A stretch of 64,000 nucleotides of DNA from Myxococcales bacterium (GTDB taxonomy: Bacteria; Myxococcota_A; Polyangia; Polyangiales; Polyangiaceae). This document shows positions 42,271 through 51,765 of this stretch, piece after piece (position 1 is the stretch's first letter; each line of letters opens with the position of its first letter). A model generated the notes under the pieces. It searched no databases and was not told the DNA's origin. It saw nothing but the letters and a program-made list of their open reading frames with translations. The DNA is taken from assembly GCA_016703425.1 (NCBI GenBank), contig JADJCA010000002.1, positions 992,001 through 1,056,000 on the forward strand, read 5' to 3'. The translations under genes were made by a program, and so were the position numbers.

Positions 42271-43668
42271 ATGAGAGTTGTGCAGCGTGCGCTGTTGGCG
42301 CTCGTGCTCCTCTCGCCTGCGCCGCTCCTGCTCTCGCTGTCCGCCAGGACCGCGGTCGCAAAAGAGGAAGCGAAGGAGACCAAGGCGAGCCTCGTCGTCA
42401 TCGTTGAAGGCGCTGGCGGCGACAAATTGAAGAGCGCCATCGGCGCCTCGCTGCCAGAGCCGTGGGCCCGCGCCGACGCGAAGTCCGTGGCGAAGGCTGC
42501 GAAGACGCGCAAGCTCGCGACGAGCCCCAAGGCCCTCGACAAGCCCAAGACCAAGGGCCCGTACCTGGAGAAGCTCGCTCAGGTCACGGAAGACGTCGGC
42601 GGCAAGGCAGCGCTCGTCGTCCGCGTCGCCCCCGGCAAGAAGCGCAAGGCGCGGGTGCTCCTCGTGTCAACCGTGGGCTCGACGCTCGTGGACACGGTGC
42701 TCACGCTCGACGCGCCCGCCAACGATGCCGCGCTCGTCCAGAAGAGCATCGCCAACGAGCTGGCCATTCTAGCGCCCTCGAAGGAGCCCGAAGCGGCGCC
42801 TCCAACGCCCGCAGCAGCGGTTCCGCCAAAAGCTGAACCACCGCCAGAAAAGGTGGTCGCAGCAGTGGCCCCACCGACCGAGGCGGCGAAGGACCCCGCC
42901 GCGGAAGCCGTGGTGGGGGTGCCGCCGCCGACGGAGACGACGCGCGAGCTGCCCCCGGTGTTGGAGGCCACGCTCGCGATGGAGCTCGCTACGCGCCACA
43001 TCGGCTACCGCGATCTCGTCTCATCCAACCTCAAGCCCTACAGCTCGGGTGCGGTGCCGACGCCCTCGGTGGCGCTCGACTTCTACCCCCTCGCGCGAAG
43101 CGGCGCGGTGTTCCTGCAAGACCTCGGCATGTTCGGCGACTTCAAGCGCGGACTCGGTCAGTCTGTCGACCTGCCCGACGGCACGCGCATCCCGATCGTG
43201 TGGACCCGCGTCGACGCGGGCGCGAAGCTTCGCATTCGGGTCGGTCGCGGGTGGCACGTCCCCGCGTTCTACGTCTCGGGGAGCTACGGTCAGGAGTCCT
43301 TCCTGTTTCGCGATCCGAACCCCGCGGCGCTTCCGCTCGACACGCCGTCGGTCGCGTATCGCACGCTTCGGCCTCGCCTCGAAGTGAGGCTGCCGCTGGG
43401 CCCGCTCGCCCTCTTGGTCGGCGGTGGATACCTGGCGGTGCTCTCTTCCGGCGAGCTCAGCGGCCGCCTCCGCGACGCGAAGGTCGGCGGCCTCGAGGCT
43501 GACGGCGCGCTCGTGCTCCCCATCGTGAAGAGCTTCGAGCTTCGAGCCGGGGGCGCCTACCGCCGCTTCTTCTATTCGTTCACGCCGGCGCCCGGCGACG
43601 CGACCGTGGCCGGCGGCGCGCTCGACGAAATCGTGCGTGCCGACTTCGGGATGACGCTACGCCTTTGA
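42271..43668 (+). CDS. Periplasmic helical domain plus outer-membrane barrel
   Basis: 465 residues from ATG 42271; another ATG at 42244 is possible and neither has a clear ribosome binding site. A signal ends in TAVAKEE. Residues 30-185 have Lys/Ala-rich strands (ASLVVIVEGAGGDKLKSA). An Ala/Pro/Glu linker follows to 235. From there the sequence alternates as a barrel: LEATLAMELATRHIGY, FYPLARSGAVFLQ, AGAKLRIRVGRGWHV, ending in DFGMTLRL, with the usual Leu/Phe C-terminal strand. The role may be an envelope anchor or pore. Confidence 0.7.
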   Translation: MRVVQRALLALVLLSPAPLLLSLSARTAVAKEEAKETKASLVVIVEGAGGDKLKSAIGASLPEPWARADAKSVAKAAKTRKLATSPKALDKPKTKGPYLEKLAQVTEDVGGKAALVVRVAPGKKRKARVLLVSTVGSTLVDTVLTLDAPANDAALVQKSIANELAILAPSKEPEAAPPTPAAAVPPKAEPPPEKVVAAVAPPTEAAKDPAAEAVVGVPPPTETTRELPPVLEATLAMELATRHIGYRDLVSSNLKPYSSGAVPTPSVALDFYPLARSGAVFLQDLGMFGDFKRGLGQSVDLPDGTRIPIVWTRVDAGAKLRIRVGRGWHVPAFYVSGSYGQESFLFRDPNPAALPLDTPSVAYRTLRPRLEVRLPLGPLALLVGGGYLAVLSSGELSGRLRDAKVGGLEADGALVLPIVKSFELRAGGAYRRFFYSFTPAPGDATVAGGALDEIVRADFGMTLRL

Positions 43669-43687
43669 GCTTCGGAGAGGACGCACC

Positions 43688-44260
43688 ATGAAAGTACGGG
43701 CGCTCGCAATCTCGTGGCTCTTCGCCCTTTGGGCGTGCCCCGGCTCGCTCGCCGACAGAGACGCGTTCGTAGACGCCGGCGAGGCCTCGCAGGCGGACGC
43801 GAGCGTGGCCGCCGACGCGGCATTCACGAGCACCGACGCGCAGTCGACCGTCGCCTTCGACAGCACCGCGCCCCTCGGTCCGCTCCAAGAAGTCGACGAC
43901 GGCGGACCGTGCCCCGATGTTGAGAGCGTGCTCTTCCCGACGAAGTGCGGGGGCTGTCACGGCGGCGGCCAGAAGATGGGCGAGCTCGACCTGACAGCGC
44001 CCAATGTCGTGACGCGACTCTTGGGCAAGCCCGCCTATGGCGATGCAGGCGTCCTGCTCATCGATCCGAGCGCGCCACCGAAGAGCGCCATCTACTCGAA
44101 GCTGCTCGCGTCGCCGCCATTTGGCTCACGTATGCCGCCAGCCATCGCGCTCTCGAACTCGAAGCAAGCGTGCGTGCTCGCGTGGATCGAGAGCGTGGTT
44201 CCGAAGGATGCGGCCGCGGACGCTCCCGCCGACGCGCCCTCCGACGGCGGCTCCGACTAA
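43688..44260 (+). CDS. Lipoprotein with single CxxCH heme motif
   Basis: 190 residues. A GGAGAGG site precedes the ATG. The signal ends at FALWACPG. After an Asp/Ala linker is KCGGCHGGGQKMGELDL, a true CxxCH heme site near residue 81. It then has LIDPSAPPKSAIYSKLL, SRMPP (possible distal Met) and a CVLAWIES helix, matching the single-heme-type secreted domain seen near the barrel operon at 1344-5246. Likely periplasmic or outer surface electron carrier. It is 19 bases after a barrel gene, so again a cytochrome beside a barrel. Confidence 0.8.
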   Translation: MKVRALAISWLFALWACPGSLADRDAFVDAGEASQADASVAADAAFTSTDAQSTVAFDSTAPLGPLQEVDDGGPCPDVESVLFPTKCGGCHGGGQKMGELDLTAPNVVTRLLGKPAYGDAGVLLIDPSAPPKSAIYSKLLASPPFGSRMPPAIALSNSKQACVLAWIESVVPKDAAADAPADAPSDGGSD

Positions 44261-44270
44261 GCGGCCTCCG

Positions 44271-45224
44271 TCAGGTGCGCCGCGGAGACGGCGGCACCGC
44301 GAGATTGGCCGACGACGCGTGGAGGGCGAGCATCTGCTTCAGCGTTCCCTCCATGCCGCTGGCCGAGCCGTCGAGGAAGAGGACGTTGCCGCGCCCCGTC
44401 TCCGCCATGTGTTTCATCGCCTCGGTCCACATTTGAAAGAGAATGAGCGACGAGCTCAGCCCCGCTTGCTCCATTTCGCGTGCCGCGAGGCTCATGCCGC
44501 GGGCCGCCTCTTCGCGGAAGAGCGCGATGCCTTGACCACGAAGCTGCTGAGCCGAACGGTCCGCCTCCGCGCTGATACGGATGGCGTTGCCGTCGGCCTC
44601 GGCGCCGCGGGTCTTGGTGATGAGGAGCGCTTTGCCCTCGTTCTCGGCCGCCGCGAGCATGTTCTGCGAGGCGACGACGCGCGCCATCGATTCCATGACC
44701 GCCTGATCGAAGACGATGTCGTTGATCTGCAAATCGATGAGGTGGTAGCCCCAGGACTCGAGGCTCGGGTCGAGGTAGGCCTTCACGGCGGTCACGATCT
44801 CGCCGCGCAACGCCAAGATCTCCGACTGCTTCTTGGTGGCCACGAAGGAGCGAACGGCGCCTTCGACGGTGCGAGAGAGCGCCTGCGCGAAGCTCTGCTC
44901 GTCGACGAACTTGAAGGCCACGTTGAGGATCGTGCGCTCTTCTTGATCGAGCACCGAGTAGAGGAGCATCGCCTTGAAGTAGACGTTGGCCTGGTCCTGC
45001 GTGATGGCCTGAAAGGCGAGCTCGACGGAGCGGTTCTGCACCGAGATGACGCGCTGCACGCTTTCAACGACGGGAATCACGATGTTCAGGCCCGGGTAGA
45101 GCAGCCGCCGGTAGCGGCCGAACATCGTGACGACGGCGACGTTGCCTTGCGCCACCGTACGCAGGGCGCCCAGCCCCGCAAGCGCAGCGAGCACGACGAC
45201 GACGGCGAGAGCAGCGAACGGCAT
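44271..45224 (-). CDS. SPFH/Band 7 (stomatin-like) protein
   Basis: 317 residues from ATG 45224, preceded by GGAGG at 5 bases. An N-terminal membrane helix (PFAALAVVVVLAALAGLGAL) is followed by the Band 7 domain: NVAVVTMFGRYRRLLYPGLNIVIPVVESV near residue 30, VISVQNRSVELA and KFVDEQSFAQALSRTVEGAVR. A long helical C-terminus (ALFREEAARGMSLAAREMEQ) allows oligomerisation. Such proteins form membrane rings or scaffolds and assist proteases and channels. It is convergent with the heme lipoprotein gene. Confidence 0.9.
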   Translation of the reverse strand: MPFAALAVVVVLAALAGLGALRTVAQGNVAVVTMFGRYRRLLYPGLNIVIPVVESVQRVISVQNRSVELAFQAITQDQANVYFKAMLLYSVLDQEERTILNVAFKFVDEQSFAQALSRTVEGAVRSFVATKKQSEILALRGEIVTAVKAYLDPSLESWGYHLIDLQINDIVFDQAVMESMARVVASQNMLAAAENEGKALLITKTRGAEADGNAIRISAEADRSAQQLRGQGIALFREEAARGMSLAAREMEQAGLSSSLILFQMWTEAMKHMAETGRGNVLFLDGSASGMEGTLKQMLALHASSANLAVPPSPRRT

Positions 45225-45689
45225 GAGACCTCCAGCGGGCCGATGATCGTTAGCCGTCGCGGCGGCGGCCAACTTTCGCGTAGGGCGCGGCTCAGGGGCG
45301 TTGGCGTCCTTGATCAGCTCTGCGAAGGGAGCCAGGCGGCCGAGTCGGAGCGACGATGATCCACCTTGCGGGACGGCGCCGGTCCATGGGCCACTTTCCG
45401 GTGGCGGTAGGGCGGAACGTCGATCGCCGATAGCTCAGGGGGTGCACCCACTCCCCGGCGACTTGACCGCCTCGGTCGGCGCGGAAACGTGCAAACCGCA
45501 CGCGACGAGCGCGAAGTTTTGCGGCCAAATCGCGACACTCGCGGGAGCGATTCATTTTTGCCCCACAACCGCGCCGATGTCGGGAAACGCGGGCAAACGG
45601 GCGCCCTAGAGGCTGAAAATTGCAGCCAAATCGGCCGCGCGGATGGCGCAGACCTTGAAGGGTACGAACCGTCAGGGAGGCGGCGTCAG
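45225..45689. other. 465-base intergenic region
   Basis: It lies between the divergent SPFH and Cys-repeat lipoprotein genes and so should hold both promoters. A stretch TAGCTCAGGGGGT resembles a tRNA D arm, but no acceptor, anticodon or T arm follows. I see no clear promoter box or gene. Confidence 0.4.
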
Positions 45690-47054
45690 ATGGAGCTCGT
45701 TCGCGCGGCGGTGGGTTGTGGGTTGGCGGTCGCGGCGCTTGTGGTCGGCTGTTCGAGCGCCGACCCCTATGGAGCACCACTGCCCTCGCCGCGCCCCGTA
45801 GCGACGCAGTCGGGTCTGCCGCCGCCCTCCGCGGCCGTGTGCTCGAGCGCGGCGCCGGCCGCTGGCATCGGCGACCCGTCGACGTTGCCCGCGTGCTGCA
45901 CGGCAGGCCAAACGGGACGCGCGCGCTGCGTCGCACGCGAGAAGGTTCCCGCTGGCGTCGCGTCGCAGCTCGACACCTGCGCCACGGGCCTGTGCGTGCC
46001 CGAGACGTTCGTCAAAGATCCCAACTACCAACCGAAGAAGTGCAAGGCGTTCAACGGATTCGACGGCGCCTGCATGAGCGTGTGCGTGAAGCAGGTTGCG
46101 GAGGTCGTCGGGATCCTCACGCAGGACGTCTGCGAGGCCGACGAGCGGTGCGCGCCCTGCGTCGACCCTCGCTCGAATCAACCGAGCGGAGCTTGCGACG
46201 TTGGGCACAGCAAGGAACAAGCGGCTGCGGCCGCCGCCGCCTGCGACAAGGGTCAGCAGTTCGGCCAACCGGCCCCCACGCCGGGCACGACGCAGCCGGC
46301 GGCGCCGCAGCAGTGCCCGCATCAAGGTCCGCCCGTGCTCGACCCGAACACGTTGCCGCCGTGCGGAACGTCGGGCGGCGCTCACTGCGTGCCCGCGAAC
46401 CTCGTGCCTCCCTCGCAACAGGGGCAGCTCGCGGCCTGCGGCGGCGGCTTCTGCGTCCCCGATCTCTTCATCGCCACCGGCGGCAACTTCATTCCGCGCA
46501 CCTGCGGTTCCGTCGGCGGCGTGGAAGGACGATGCCTCCACGTCGATCTTCCAGAAGTCGCGGCGCAAGCCTCGAAGCTCCCCGTCTCGACGTGCCAGCC
46601 CTTCGAACGCTGCGCGCCTTGTTTCGATCCGCTCACTGGACAGGCCACCGCGGCATGTCGGCAATCATGCGATCGCGGTCCCGTCGATGTGCAGCGCGTC
46701 TTCAAGGGTTGCTGCCAGAAGGGCGGCTTCTCCTACGGGCGCTGCATTCCCAATCAGATGATCCCGCCGGGACAAGACAAGGAGTACCTCAGCGAAGACG
46801 AGTGTTTCGGGGAGAACAAGGGCGTCTACTGCGTCCCCGCGGAGATGGTCGTGGACTCCGCCTTCGCCGGCAAGCCGTGCCAAGCCTCCGCTCTGCTCGG
46901 AACCTACTCGGGCGTATGCCTGAGCGACTGCCTCGACTTCGGGCTCGAGGGCATCGCCATGGATCGAGGCAGCTGCGACAACGTGCATACGTGTGTACCC
47001 TGCAAGAATCCGCTGACGGGCGCGTCTACCGGCGCGCCCGGTTGCCCGCCCTGA
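45690..47054 (+). CDS. Three-repeat Cys-rich lipoprotein
   Basis: 454 residues from ATG 45690, preceded by GGGAGG. The lipoprotein signal ends VVGCSS. The mature part has three similar units of about 105-115 residues (roughly 66-171, 222-325 and 338-454). Each follows a fixed order: a Cys pair, R/HCVP or RCI, a C-x-CVP-E/DLF motif, a short loop with G-C-L/M, and a closing C-x-RCAPC-DPLTG (or RSNQ) with a final Cys. About 30 Cys suggest a disulfide-locked, elongated surface rod. Function unknown, perhaps adhesion or recognition. Confidence 0.8.
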   Translation: MELVRAAVGCGLAVAALVVGCSSADPYGAPLPSPRPVATQSGLPPPSAAVCSSAAPAAGIGDPSTLPACCTAGQTGRARCVAREKVPAGVASQLDTCATGLCVPETFVKDPNYQPKKCKAFNGFDGACMSVCVKQVAEVVGILTQDVCEADERCAPCVDPRSNQPSGACDVGHSKEQAAAAAAACDKGQQFGQPAPTPGTTQPAAPQQCPHQGPPVLDPNTLPPCGTSGGAHCVPANLVPPSQQGQLAACGGGFCVPDLFIATGGNFIPRTCGSVGGVEGRCLHVDLPEVAAQASKLPVSTCQPFERCAPCFDPLTGQATAACRQSCDRGPVDVQRVFKGCCQKGGFSYGRCIPNQMIPPGQDKEYLSEDECFGENKGVYCVPAEMVVDSAFAGKPCQASALLGTYSGVCLSDCLDFGLEGIAMDRGSCDNVHTCVPCKNPLTGASTGAPGCPP

Positions 47055-47102
47055 TGGCTGCCGCGCCGCGGCGATGTTCGCTAGGCTGCCCCGAAGAACA
47101 TC

Positions 47103-48800
47103 GTGCGAAGCGTCCCCGCCTGGCCCACGACCGTCGCCATCACGAGCCTCTTGCTCGCCGTTGCGCCTCGGGCCCGCGCTGGCGGCTACGAGGTCCCCGA
47201 TCTCGGCGCCGAAGCCATGGGGCGCGGTGCCGCTTTCACGGCGAAGGCCGACAACGGAACGGCGTTGCTCTACAACGTCGCAGGCTTCGCGAAGCAGCGC
47301 GGGACAAGCCTCCAGCTCGACGTCAACGTCGTCTCCGACAGCTTCACGTTCGCGCGGGCCGGAGCCTACACCGACAACGCGCAGAACCCGGCAACGCCAT
47401 GGGGCGGGCGCACATTCCCCAAGTCCGAGAACCTCGGCGCCGCTGCGGTGATTCCCACGCTCACCGCGTCGACGGACTTCGGCGCCTTCGAGAGGCTCAC
47501 GCTCGCGGCAGGGCTCTTGACGCCAGCGGGCTCGGGCAACCGCGTATTTCCTCTGAATGTGGGGAGCGGCGCCTCCGGTGCGCCAAACCCCGCGCGTTAC
47601 GACTCCGTCAGCGGCGACTCGCTGGCCGTCTACCCGACGCTCGCGGGCGCGTATCGCGTGCTGCCGGAGCTCGACATCGGCCTCGGAGGCCACCTCGTCT
47701 ACGGGAGCTTCGACGCGCTCGCCATCAGCTACGCCGACTTCGGCGCGACCTCTTGCCCCAACGCCGAGTTTCGCGGCTGCGACGTGGACTCGCGCCTCCG
47801 CGCGAGCGGCACATCGTTCGCGGCGTCGGCCGGCGCCCTATGGCGACCGTCGAACACCCTCGAGTTCGGCCTCATGGTGCGCTCGCCATGGAAAATGCGC
47901 GCCGAAGGGAACGTCTCGACGACGCCGCCGTCGGCGCAGCCGGCACCGATCCCCGACGCGAAGGCCACGCTCCTCGTGGGCTTTCCGCTCGTCCTTCGCG
48001 CCGGCGGCCGCTACCGCGTCCTCGAAGGCGAGCGCGAGAGCGGCGACGTCGAGCTCGACGCAACGTACGAAGCGTGGAGCGGCGCCGAGGGCTTCGGACC
48101 TACCGTGGACATTCCGAGCATCGACATCGGCGGCAAGGCGAGCCCCGTGAAGTCTGTGAGCCCGCACGGCTATGGCGACACGTACAGCGTGCGCGGAGGC
48201 GGCGCGTACAACTGGGACGCACCAGCCTTGGGACTCGGAGCCGTGATGACCGTGCGCGCCGGCGCATTTCATGATTCGACGGCCACGTCGAACGCGTACA
48301 CGCGCGTGGATGTGAACACGCTCGACAAGTTCGGGGTGACCGTTGGGGCCGGCCTCAAGAGCGGTGCCTTTACGTTCAACGTCGCTTACGCGGAGATCTT
48401 CTCTCCGTCGCGCACGGTCACGAACGGCGCGATTCGCCCATCCAACGGGCTCAAGAACGGTGACCCGGTGGGCGCCAACGGCGCCCTCTTGGGGGCCGTG
48501 AACAACGGCCGCTACGAAGGCCACATGCGGACGTTGTCCTTGGGGATCGCCGTCACCTTCGGTGCGGCCCCGGCCACCGCGAAGGAGGCGCCAGCGAAGC
48601 CGAACGCTTCGCTCGACGAAACGGCGCCAAAGGATGCGCGCGCGGCGGAAGACGAGCGAGACGCCGCCCGCGATGATGACGAGCGGCAGGCACCGCCGCG
48701 CGACGCCGAGCCGCGCGACGAGGAGCCCGTGCAAGACGCGGCGCCGGCGCCGCCGCGCCGGAAGCCTGCCAAGAAGCCGCGGCCGCGACCCCGACGCTAG
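47103..48800 (+). CDS. FadL/OmpP1-like outer-membrane porin
   Basis: 565 residues from a GTG start. The signal ends ARAGGYEV. The FadL-family head is clear: PDLGAEAMGRGAAFTAKADNGTALLYNVAGFA near residue 33, where the hatch starts. The rest reads as a barrel (FTFARAGAYTD, LRAGGRYRVLEGERE, ALGLGAVMTVRAGA). The C-terminus has a disordered acidic/Arg-rich tail of about 75 residues (from KEAPAKPNAS) after the last barrel strand, unusual for this family. It should import hydrophobic compounds. It follows the Cys-repeat lipoprotein by 48 bases. Confidence 0.85.
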   Translation: MRSVPAWPTTVAITSLLLAVAPRARAGGYEVPDLGAEAMGRGAAFTAKADNGTALLYNVAGFAKQRGTSLQLDVNVVSDSFTFARAGAYTDNAQNPATPWGGRTFPKSENLGAAAVIPTLTASTDFGAFERLTLAAGLLTPAGSGNRVFPLNVGSGASGAPNPARYDSVSGDSLAVYPTLAGAYRVLPELDIGLGGHLVYGSFDALAISYADFGATSCPNAEFRGCDVDSRLRASGTSFAASAGALWRPSNTLEFGLMVRSPWKMRAEGNVSTTPPSAQPAPIPDAKATLLVGFPLVLRAGGRYRVLEGERESGDVELDATYEAWSGAEGFGPTVDIPSIDIGGKASPVKSVSPHGYGDTYSVRGGGAYNWDAPALGLGAVMTVRAGAFHDSTATSNAYTRVDVNTLDKFGVTVGAGLKSGAFTFNVAYAEIFSPSRTVTNGAIRPSNGLKNGDPVGANGALLGAVNNGRYEGHMRTLSLGIAVTFGAAPATAKEAPAKPNASLDETAPKDARAAEDERDAARDDDERQAPPRDAEPRDEEPVQDAAPAPPRRKPAKKPRPRPRR

Positions 48801-48930
48801 GTCACGCTGGAGCGCCCCCCGATTCAGCGCACTCGACCACCGTCGGGATTGTCCCGCCTATACCTCGCGAACGAGTCTCCGAAGGTCTTGCCGCTGGCGC
48901 CAGCTAGCCACGCAGTGTACCTGCGGGGCG

Positions 48931-50157
48931 ATGTGGCGTTCTCTTGTCGGCCTGCTGGGAGTGCTCTTCGCAACGACGCTTGTGGGCGTGACGGCGGGCG
49001 CATGCTCACCGGCCGGTCGGTCGTCGGCCACCGCGACCGCTGAAGGTGGCGCCGGCGAAGACGCGAGCGCCGCAGGCACCGACTTCGTCGACGGCGCGGC
49101 CCCGACGCACGAGGTCTTGGCGACGCTGCGCGGGAGCGTTCGCGCCCCGAACCCGCAGATTCCCATCGCTGGCGCCCTCGTTTACCTCGCGGCCGAGGCT
49201 CCGACTCCCCTCACCCGCGGCAAACACTGCGACGAGTGCGTCACGCTTAGCGCCGACACCCCATTCGCGATCACCGAACCCGACGGCTCCTTCGAGCTTC
49301 CCTCCTACGAGCTCGGAGTGCGCACGCTCATCGTCCAGAAGGGCGGCTTTCGCCGCGCCCGCGAGTTTGACGTCGTGGGCGGAGACAACGACGTGCCGCG
49401 CGCGCTGACGACGCTCCCGTCGGCCCGAAACGCGGCGCAGAGCGACGAGGTCCCTGCCATGGCCGTCGTGTCCGGGAGCTACGACAAGATTGAAGACTCG
49501 CTCGTCGAGCTGGGACTCACCAAGGCGGCGCTCACCATGGTGTCCGACGCGGACACGTTCTTGCGCGACGCGAAGCGCCTGGACGCCTTCGACATCGTCT
49601 TCTTGCCCTGCGGCTCCGAGAGCGACCTGTCGGTCGATCCAACGACCATCAAGAACCTGCGGAGCTTCGCCGAGGGCGGCGGGCGCCTCTACGTCACCGA
49701 TTGGCACTACGACTTCGTGCACCAACCTTGGGCTGGCTACGTCGGCTTCGAAGGGCAGAGCACCCAGCCCTGCAGCGGATGCGGAGGGATGTACAACGCG
49801 CCGGCGAAGGTCGAAGACCCGGGGCTCGAGGCGTGGCTCGCCGCGCAAGGCGTCACGACGTTCCAACTCGAGAAGAACTACACGAAGATCACGAGCATCA
49901 ACGCCCGCCCTGGCAAGGACAAGGCGGGCAATGACGTGACCATCACGCCAAAGGTCTGGGTGAACGGACTCATCGGCGGCAAGCCTCAGCCATCCACGGT
50001 GAGCTTCGAGCAAGGCTGCGGCCGCGTCCTCTTCAGCACGTACCACACGGAGTCGTCGGGCGCGGGCTCGCTCTTGCCGCAGGAGCGCGCCCTGCTCTAC
50101 GTCCTGCTCGAAGTGAGCGTCTGCACGGGCTCGGAGAACGGCGTCATCGTCAAGTAG
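48931..50157 (+). CDS. Lipoprotein with carboxypeptidase-regulatory-like and Rossmann-like domains
   Basis: 408 residues from ATG 48931. Lipoprotein signal ending TAGAC. Residues 70-150 match a carboxypeptidase regulatory-like beta domain (IPIAGALVYLAAEA, EPDGSFELPSYELG, TLIVQKGGFRR). From 175 a flavodoxin-like or GATase1-like fold follows (AMAVVSGSYDKIEDSLVELG, DIVFLPCGSESDL, FAEGGGRLYVTDWHY), ending in a Cys loop (QPCSGCGGMY) and strand-rich end. The role may be binding or cleaving a ligand at the surface; unknown. Confidence 0.7.
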   Translation: MWRSLVGLLGVLFATTLVGVTAGACSPAGRSSATATAEGGAGEDASAAGTDFVDGAAPTHEVLATLRGSVRAPNPQIPIAGALVYLAAEAPTPLTRGKHCDECVTLSADTPFAITEPDGSFELPSYELGVRTLIVQKGGFRRAREFDVVGGDNDVPRALTTLPSARNAAQSDEVPAMAVVSGSYDKIEDSLVELGLTKAALTMVSDADTFLRDAKRLDAFDIVFLPCGSESDLSVDPTTIKNLRSFAEGGGRLYVTDWHYDFVHQPWAGYVGFEGQSTQPCSGCGGMYNAPAKVEDPGLEAWLAAQGVTTFQLEKNYTKITSINARPGKDKAGNDVTITPKVWVNGLIGGKPQPSTVSFEQGCGRVLFSTYHTESSGAGSLLPQERALLYVLLEVSVCTGSENGVIVK

Positions 50158-50171
50158 CTCCAGCGGGGCGC

Positions 50172-50675
50172 CTACCCGCGGCGCGCTCCCGTGATGACGA
50201 TGGGTTGCATCGGCGCGTCTTTCGCGAACGGTCCCTGCGCTCCCGTCGGCGCGGCGACCATCTTGTCGACGACATCCATGCCTTGCGTCACCTTGCCGAA
50301 GACGGCGTAACCAAAGCCCGATGCCGACTTGTCGCGCTGGTCGAGGAAGGCGTTGTCGGCGACGTTGACGAAGAACTGCGCCGTGGCCGAGTGCGGGTCG
50401 CTCGTCCTGGCCATGGCCACGGTGCCGCGGAGGTTCTTGGCGCTCGGGCTCGCTTCGTTCTCGACAGGCGCGCGCGTCGGCTTCTTCTCGTAGCTCGCGT
50501 CGAAGCCGCCACCTTGCGCCATGAAGCCCGGAATCACGCGGTGGAAAAGCGTGCCGGCGTAGTGTCCTTGATCAACGTAGGCGAGGAAGTTCGCGACGGT
50601 CTGCGGCGCGAGCGTCGCGTCGAGCTCGAGGTGGATGGAGCCGAGGGAGGTGTCCAGAACGACTGTGGTCGACAT
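50172..50675 (-). CDS. ppiB: Cyclophilin-type peptidyl-prolyl isomerase
   Basis: 167 residues. It speeds cis-trans change at Pro bonds. Signature residues: TLFHRVIPGFMAQGGGFD near residue 43 (catalytic Arg in FHRVI), MARTSDPHSATAQFFVN and NAFLDQR. No signal peptide, so it acts in the cytosol. Length is typical of PpiB. It ends 14 bases from the convergent lipoprotein gene. Confidence 0.95.
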   Translation of the reverse strand: MSTTVVLDTSLGSIHLELDATLAPQTVANFLAYVDQGHYAGTLFHRVIPGFMAQGGGFDASYEKKPTRAPVENEASPSAKNLRGTVAMARTSDPHSATAQFFVNVADNAFLDQRDKSASGFGYAVFGKVTQGMDVVDKMVAAPTGAQGPFAKDAPMQPIVITGARRG

Positions 50676-50961
50676 GCCGGGAGGCTAGAACGGAAACGGT
50701 GCACGAGTCTCGCGAAGGCGCGCCCTCGGTCGACGGGCGGCTCATCCACAAAAACGTGGTGTCTCGCGCGCATCCGGTTGGGGGCGAGCTGCACCCACAT
50801 GGAAATTTGCATGGATTCTCGCGCCCGAGCCGTCTAGGAAGGTCGAGGCGCCCGCGGACGGCTGTTGTCACACTGCCCCGGCCGCCGGTGCCGATTCGGA
50901 CCTTAGGGCGCGCCCCTCCCCTCGAAGCGGGAGTCGGCGCGCAAAGCAAGAAGGAATGACC

Positions 50962-51765
50962 ATGCACTCTCGACCGTACCTTACCTGCCTGGCCGCTCTG
51001 TCGCTGATGGTCGCAGCCGTTGGCTGCGGCGGTGCGACACAGTTCGCCGGGGCGCAACCCATCCTCATCGCCGGCACTCCGCCGCCGCCTCCCCCGCCCC
51101 CGCCGCCGAAGCCCGTCGAGCCGCCGAAGCCGCCGCCGCGCGTCGAGCTCCGCGACAACAAGATCGAGTTCAAAGAGAAGATCCAGTTCGAGGTCAACAA
51201 GGCCATCATCAAGGAAGCGAGCTTCTCGCTCTTGAAGGACATCGCCGACGTCATCAAGAACAACGCGCACGTGAAGAAGCTCTCCATCGAGGGCCACGCG
51301 AGCGCTGAGGGCGACGCGAAGAAGAACAAGAAGCTCTCCGATGACCGAGCCAAGTCGGTTATGGAGCACCTCATCAAGAAGGAGAGCGTCGACGCCGCGC
51401 GCCTCACGGCCAAGGGCTGGGGCTCGGAGAAGGGCATCGCGCCGAACGACAACGAGGAAGGTCGCGAGAAGAACCGTCGCGTCGAGTTCCTCGTCGTCGA
51501 GCAGGATGTCACGGCCAAGAAGGTCGAGATCGATCCGGCCACGGGCAAAGAGAAGGTCGTCGAGGAGAAGAAGGAGACCCAAAAGGCTCCCGACGCGGCG
51601 CCCGTTCCGGCGGACCTGAAGAAGCCCGAAGGCGTAAAGCCGACGGACCCGAAGGCCCCGGTGAAGAAGGAAGCGGTCAAGAAGGTCGAAACGGCCAAGA
51701 AGGTCGAAGCGAAGCCTGCCGAGCCCGCCAAGAAGCCCGAACCCAAGCCTGCGGAGAAGAAGTGA
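50962..51765 (+). CDS. OmpA-family peptidoglycan-binding lipoprotein
   Basis: 267 residues from ATG 50962, chosen because AAGGA lies 6 bases before it; ATG 50956 overlaps the site. Signal ends VAAVGCGG. A poly-Pro spacer follows, then the OmpA domain: IQFEVNKAIIKEAS, LSIEGHASAEGD, LSDDRAKSVMEHLIKKE and EGREKNRRVEF. The tail is Lys/Pro/Glu-rich (EAKPAEPAKKPEPKPAEKK). It should anchor the outer membrane to peptidoglycan. Its stop overlaps the next start by one base (TGATG). Confidence 0.9.
   Translation: MHSRPYLTCLAALSLMVAAVGCGGATQFAGAQPILIAGTPPPPPPPPPPKPVEPPKPPPRVELRDNKIEFKEKIQFEVNKAIIKEASFSLLKDIADVIKNNAHVKKLSIEGHASAEGDAKKNKKLSDDRAKSVMEHLIKKESVDAARLTAKGWGSEKGIAPNDNEEGREKNRRVEFLVVEQDVTAKKVEIDPATGKEKVVEEKKETQKAPDAAPVPADLKKPEGVKPTDPKAPVKKEAVKKVETAKKVEAKPAEPAKKPEPKPAEKK

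Noticed and set aside
45421..45480. tRNA-like stretch TAGCTCAGGGGGT
   Set aside because: No matching acceptor, anticodon stem or TTCGA-type T arm follows, so it is not a tRNA gene.
50800..50820. Near-palindrome ATGGAAATTTGCAT in a gap
   Set aside because: It has a central mismatch and no known regulator consensus; likely chance.
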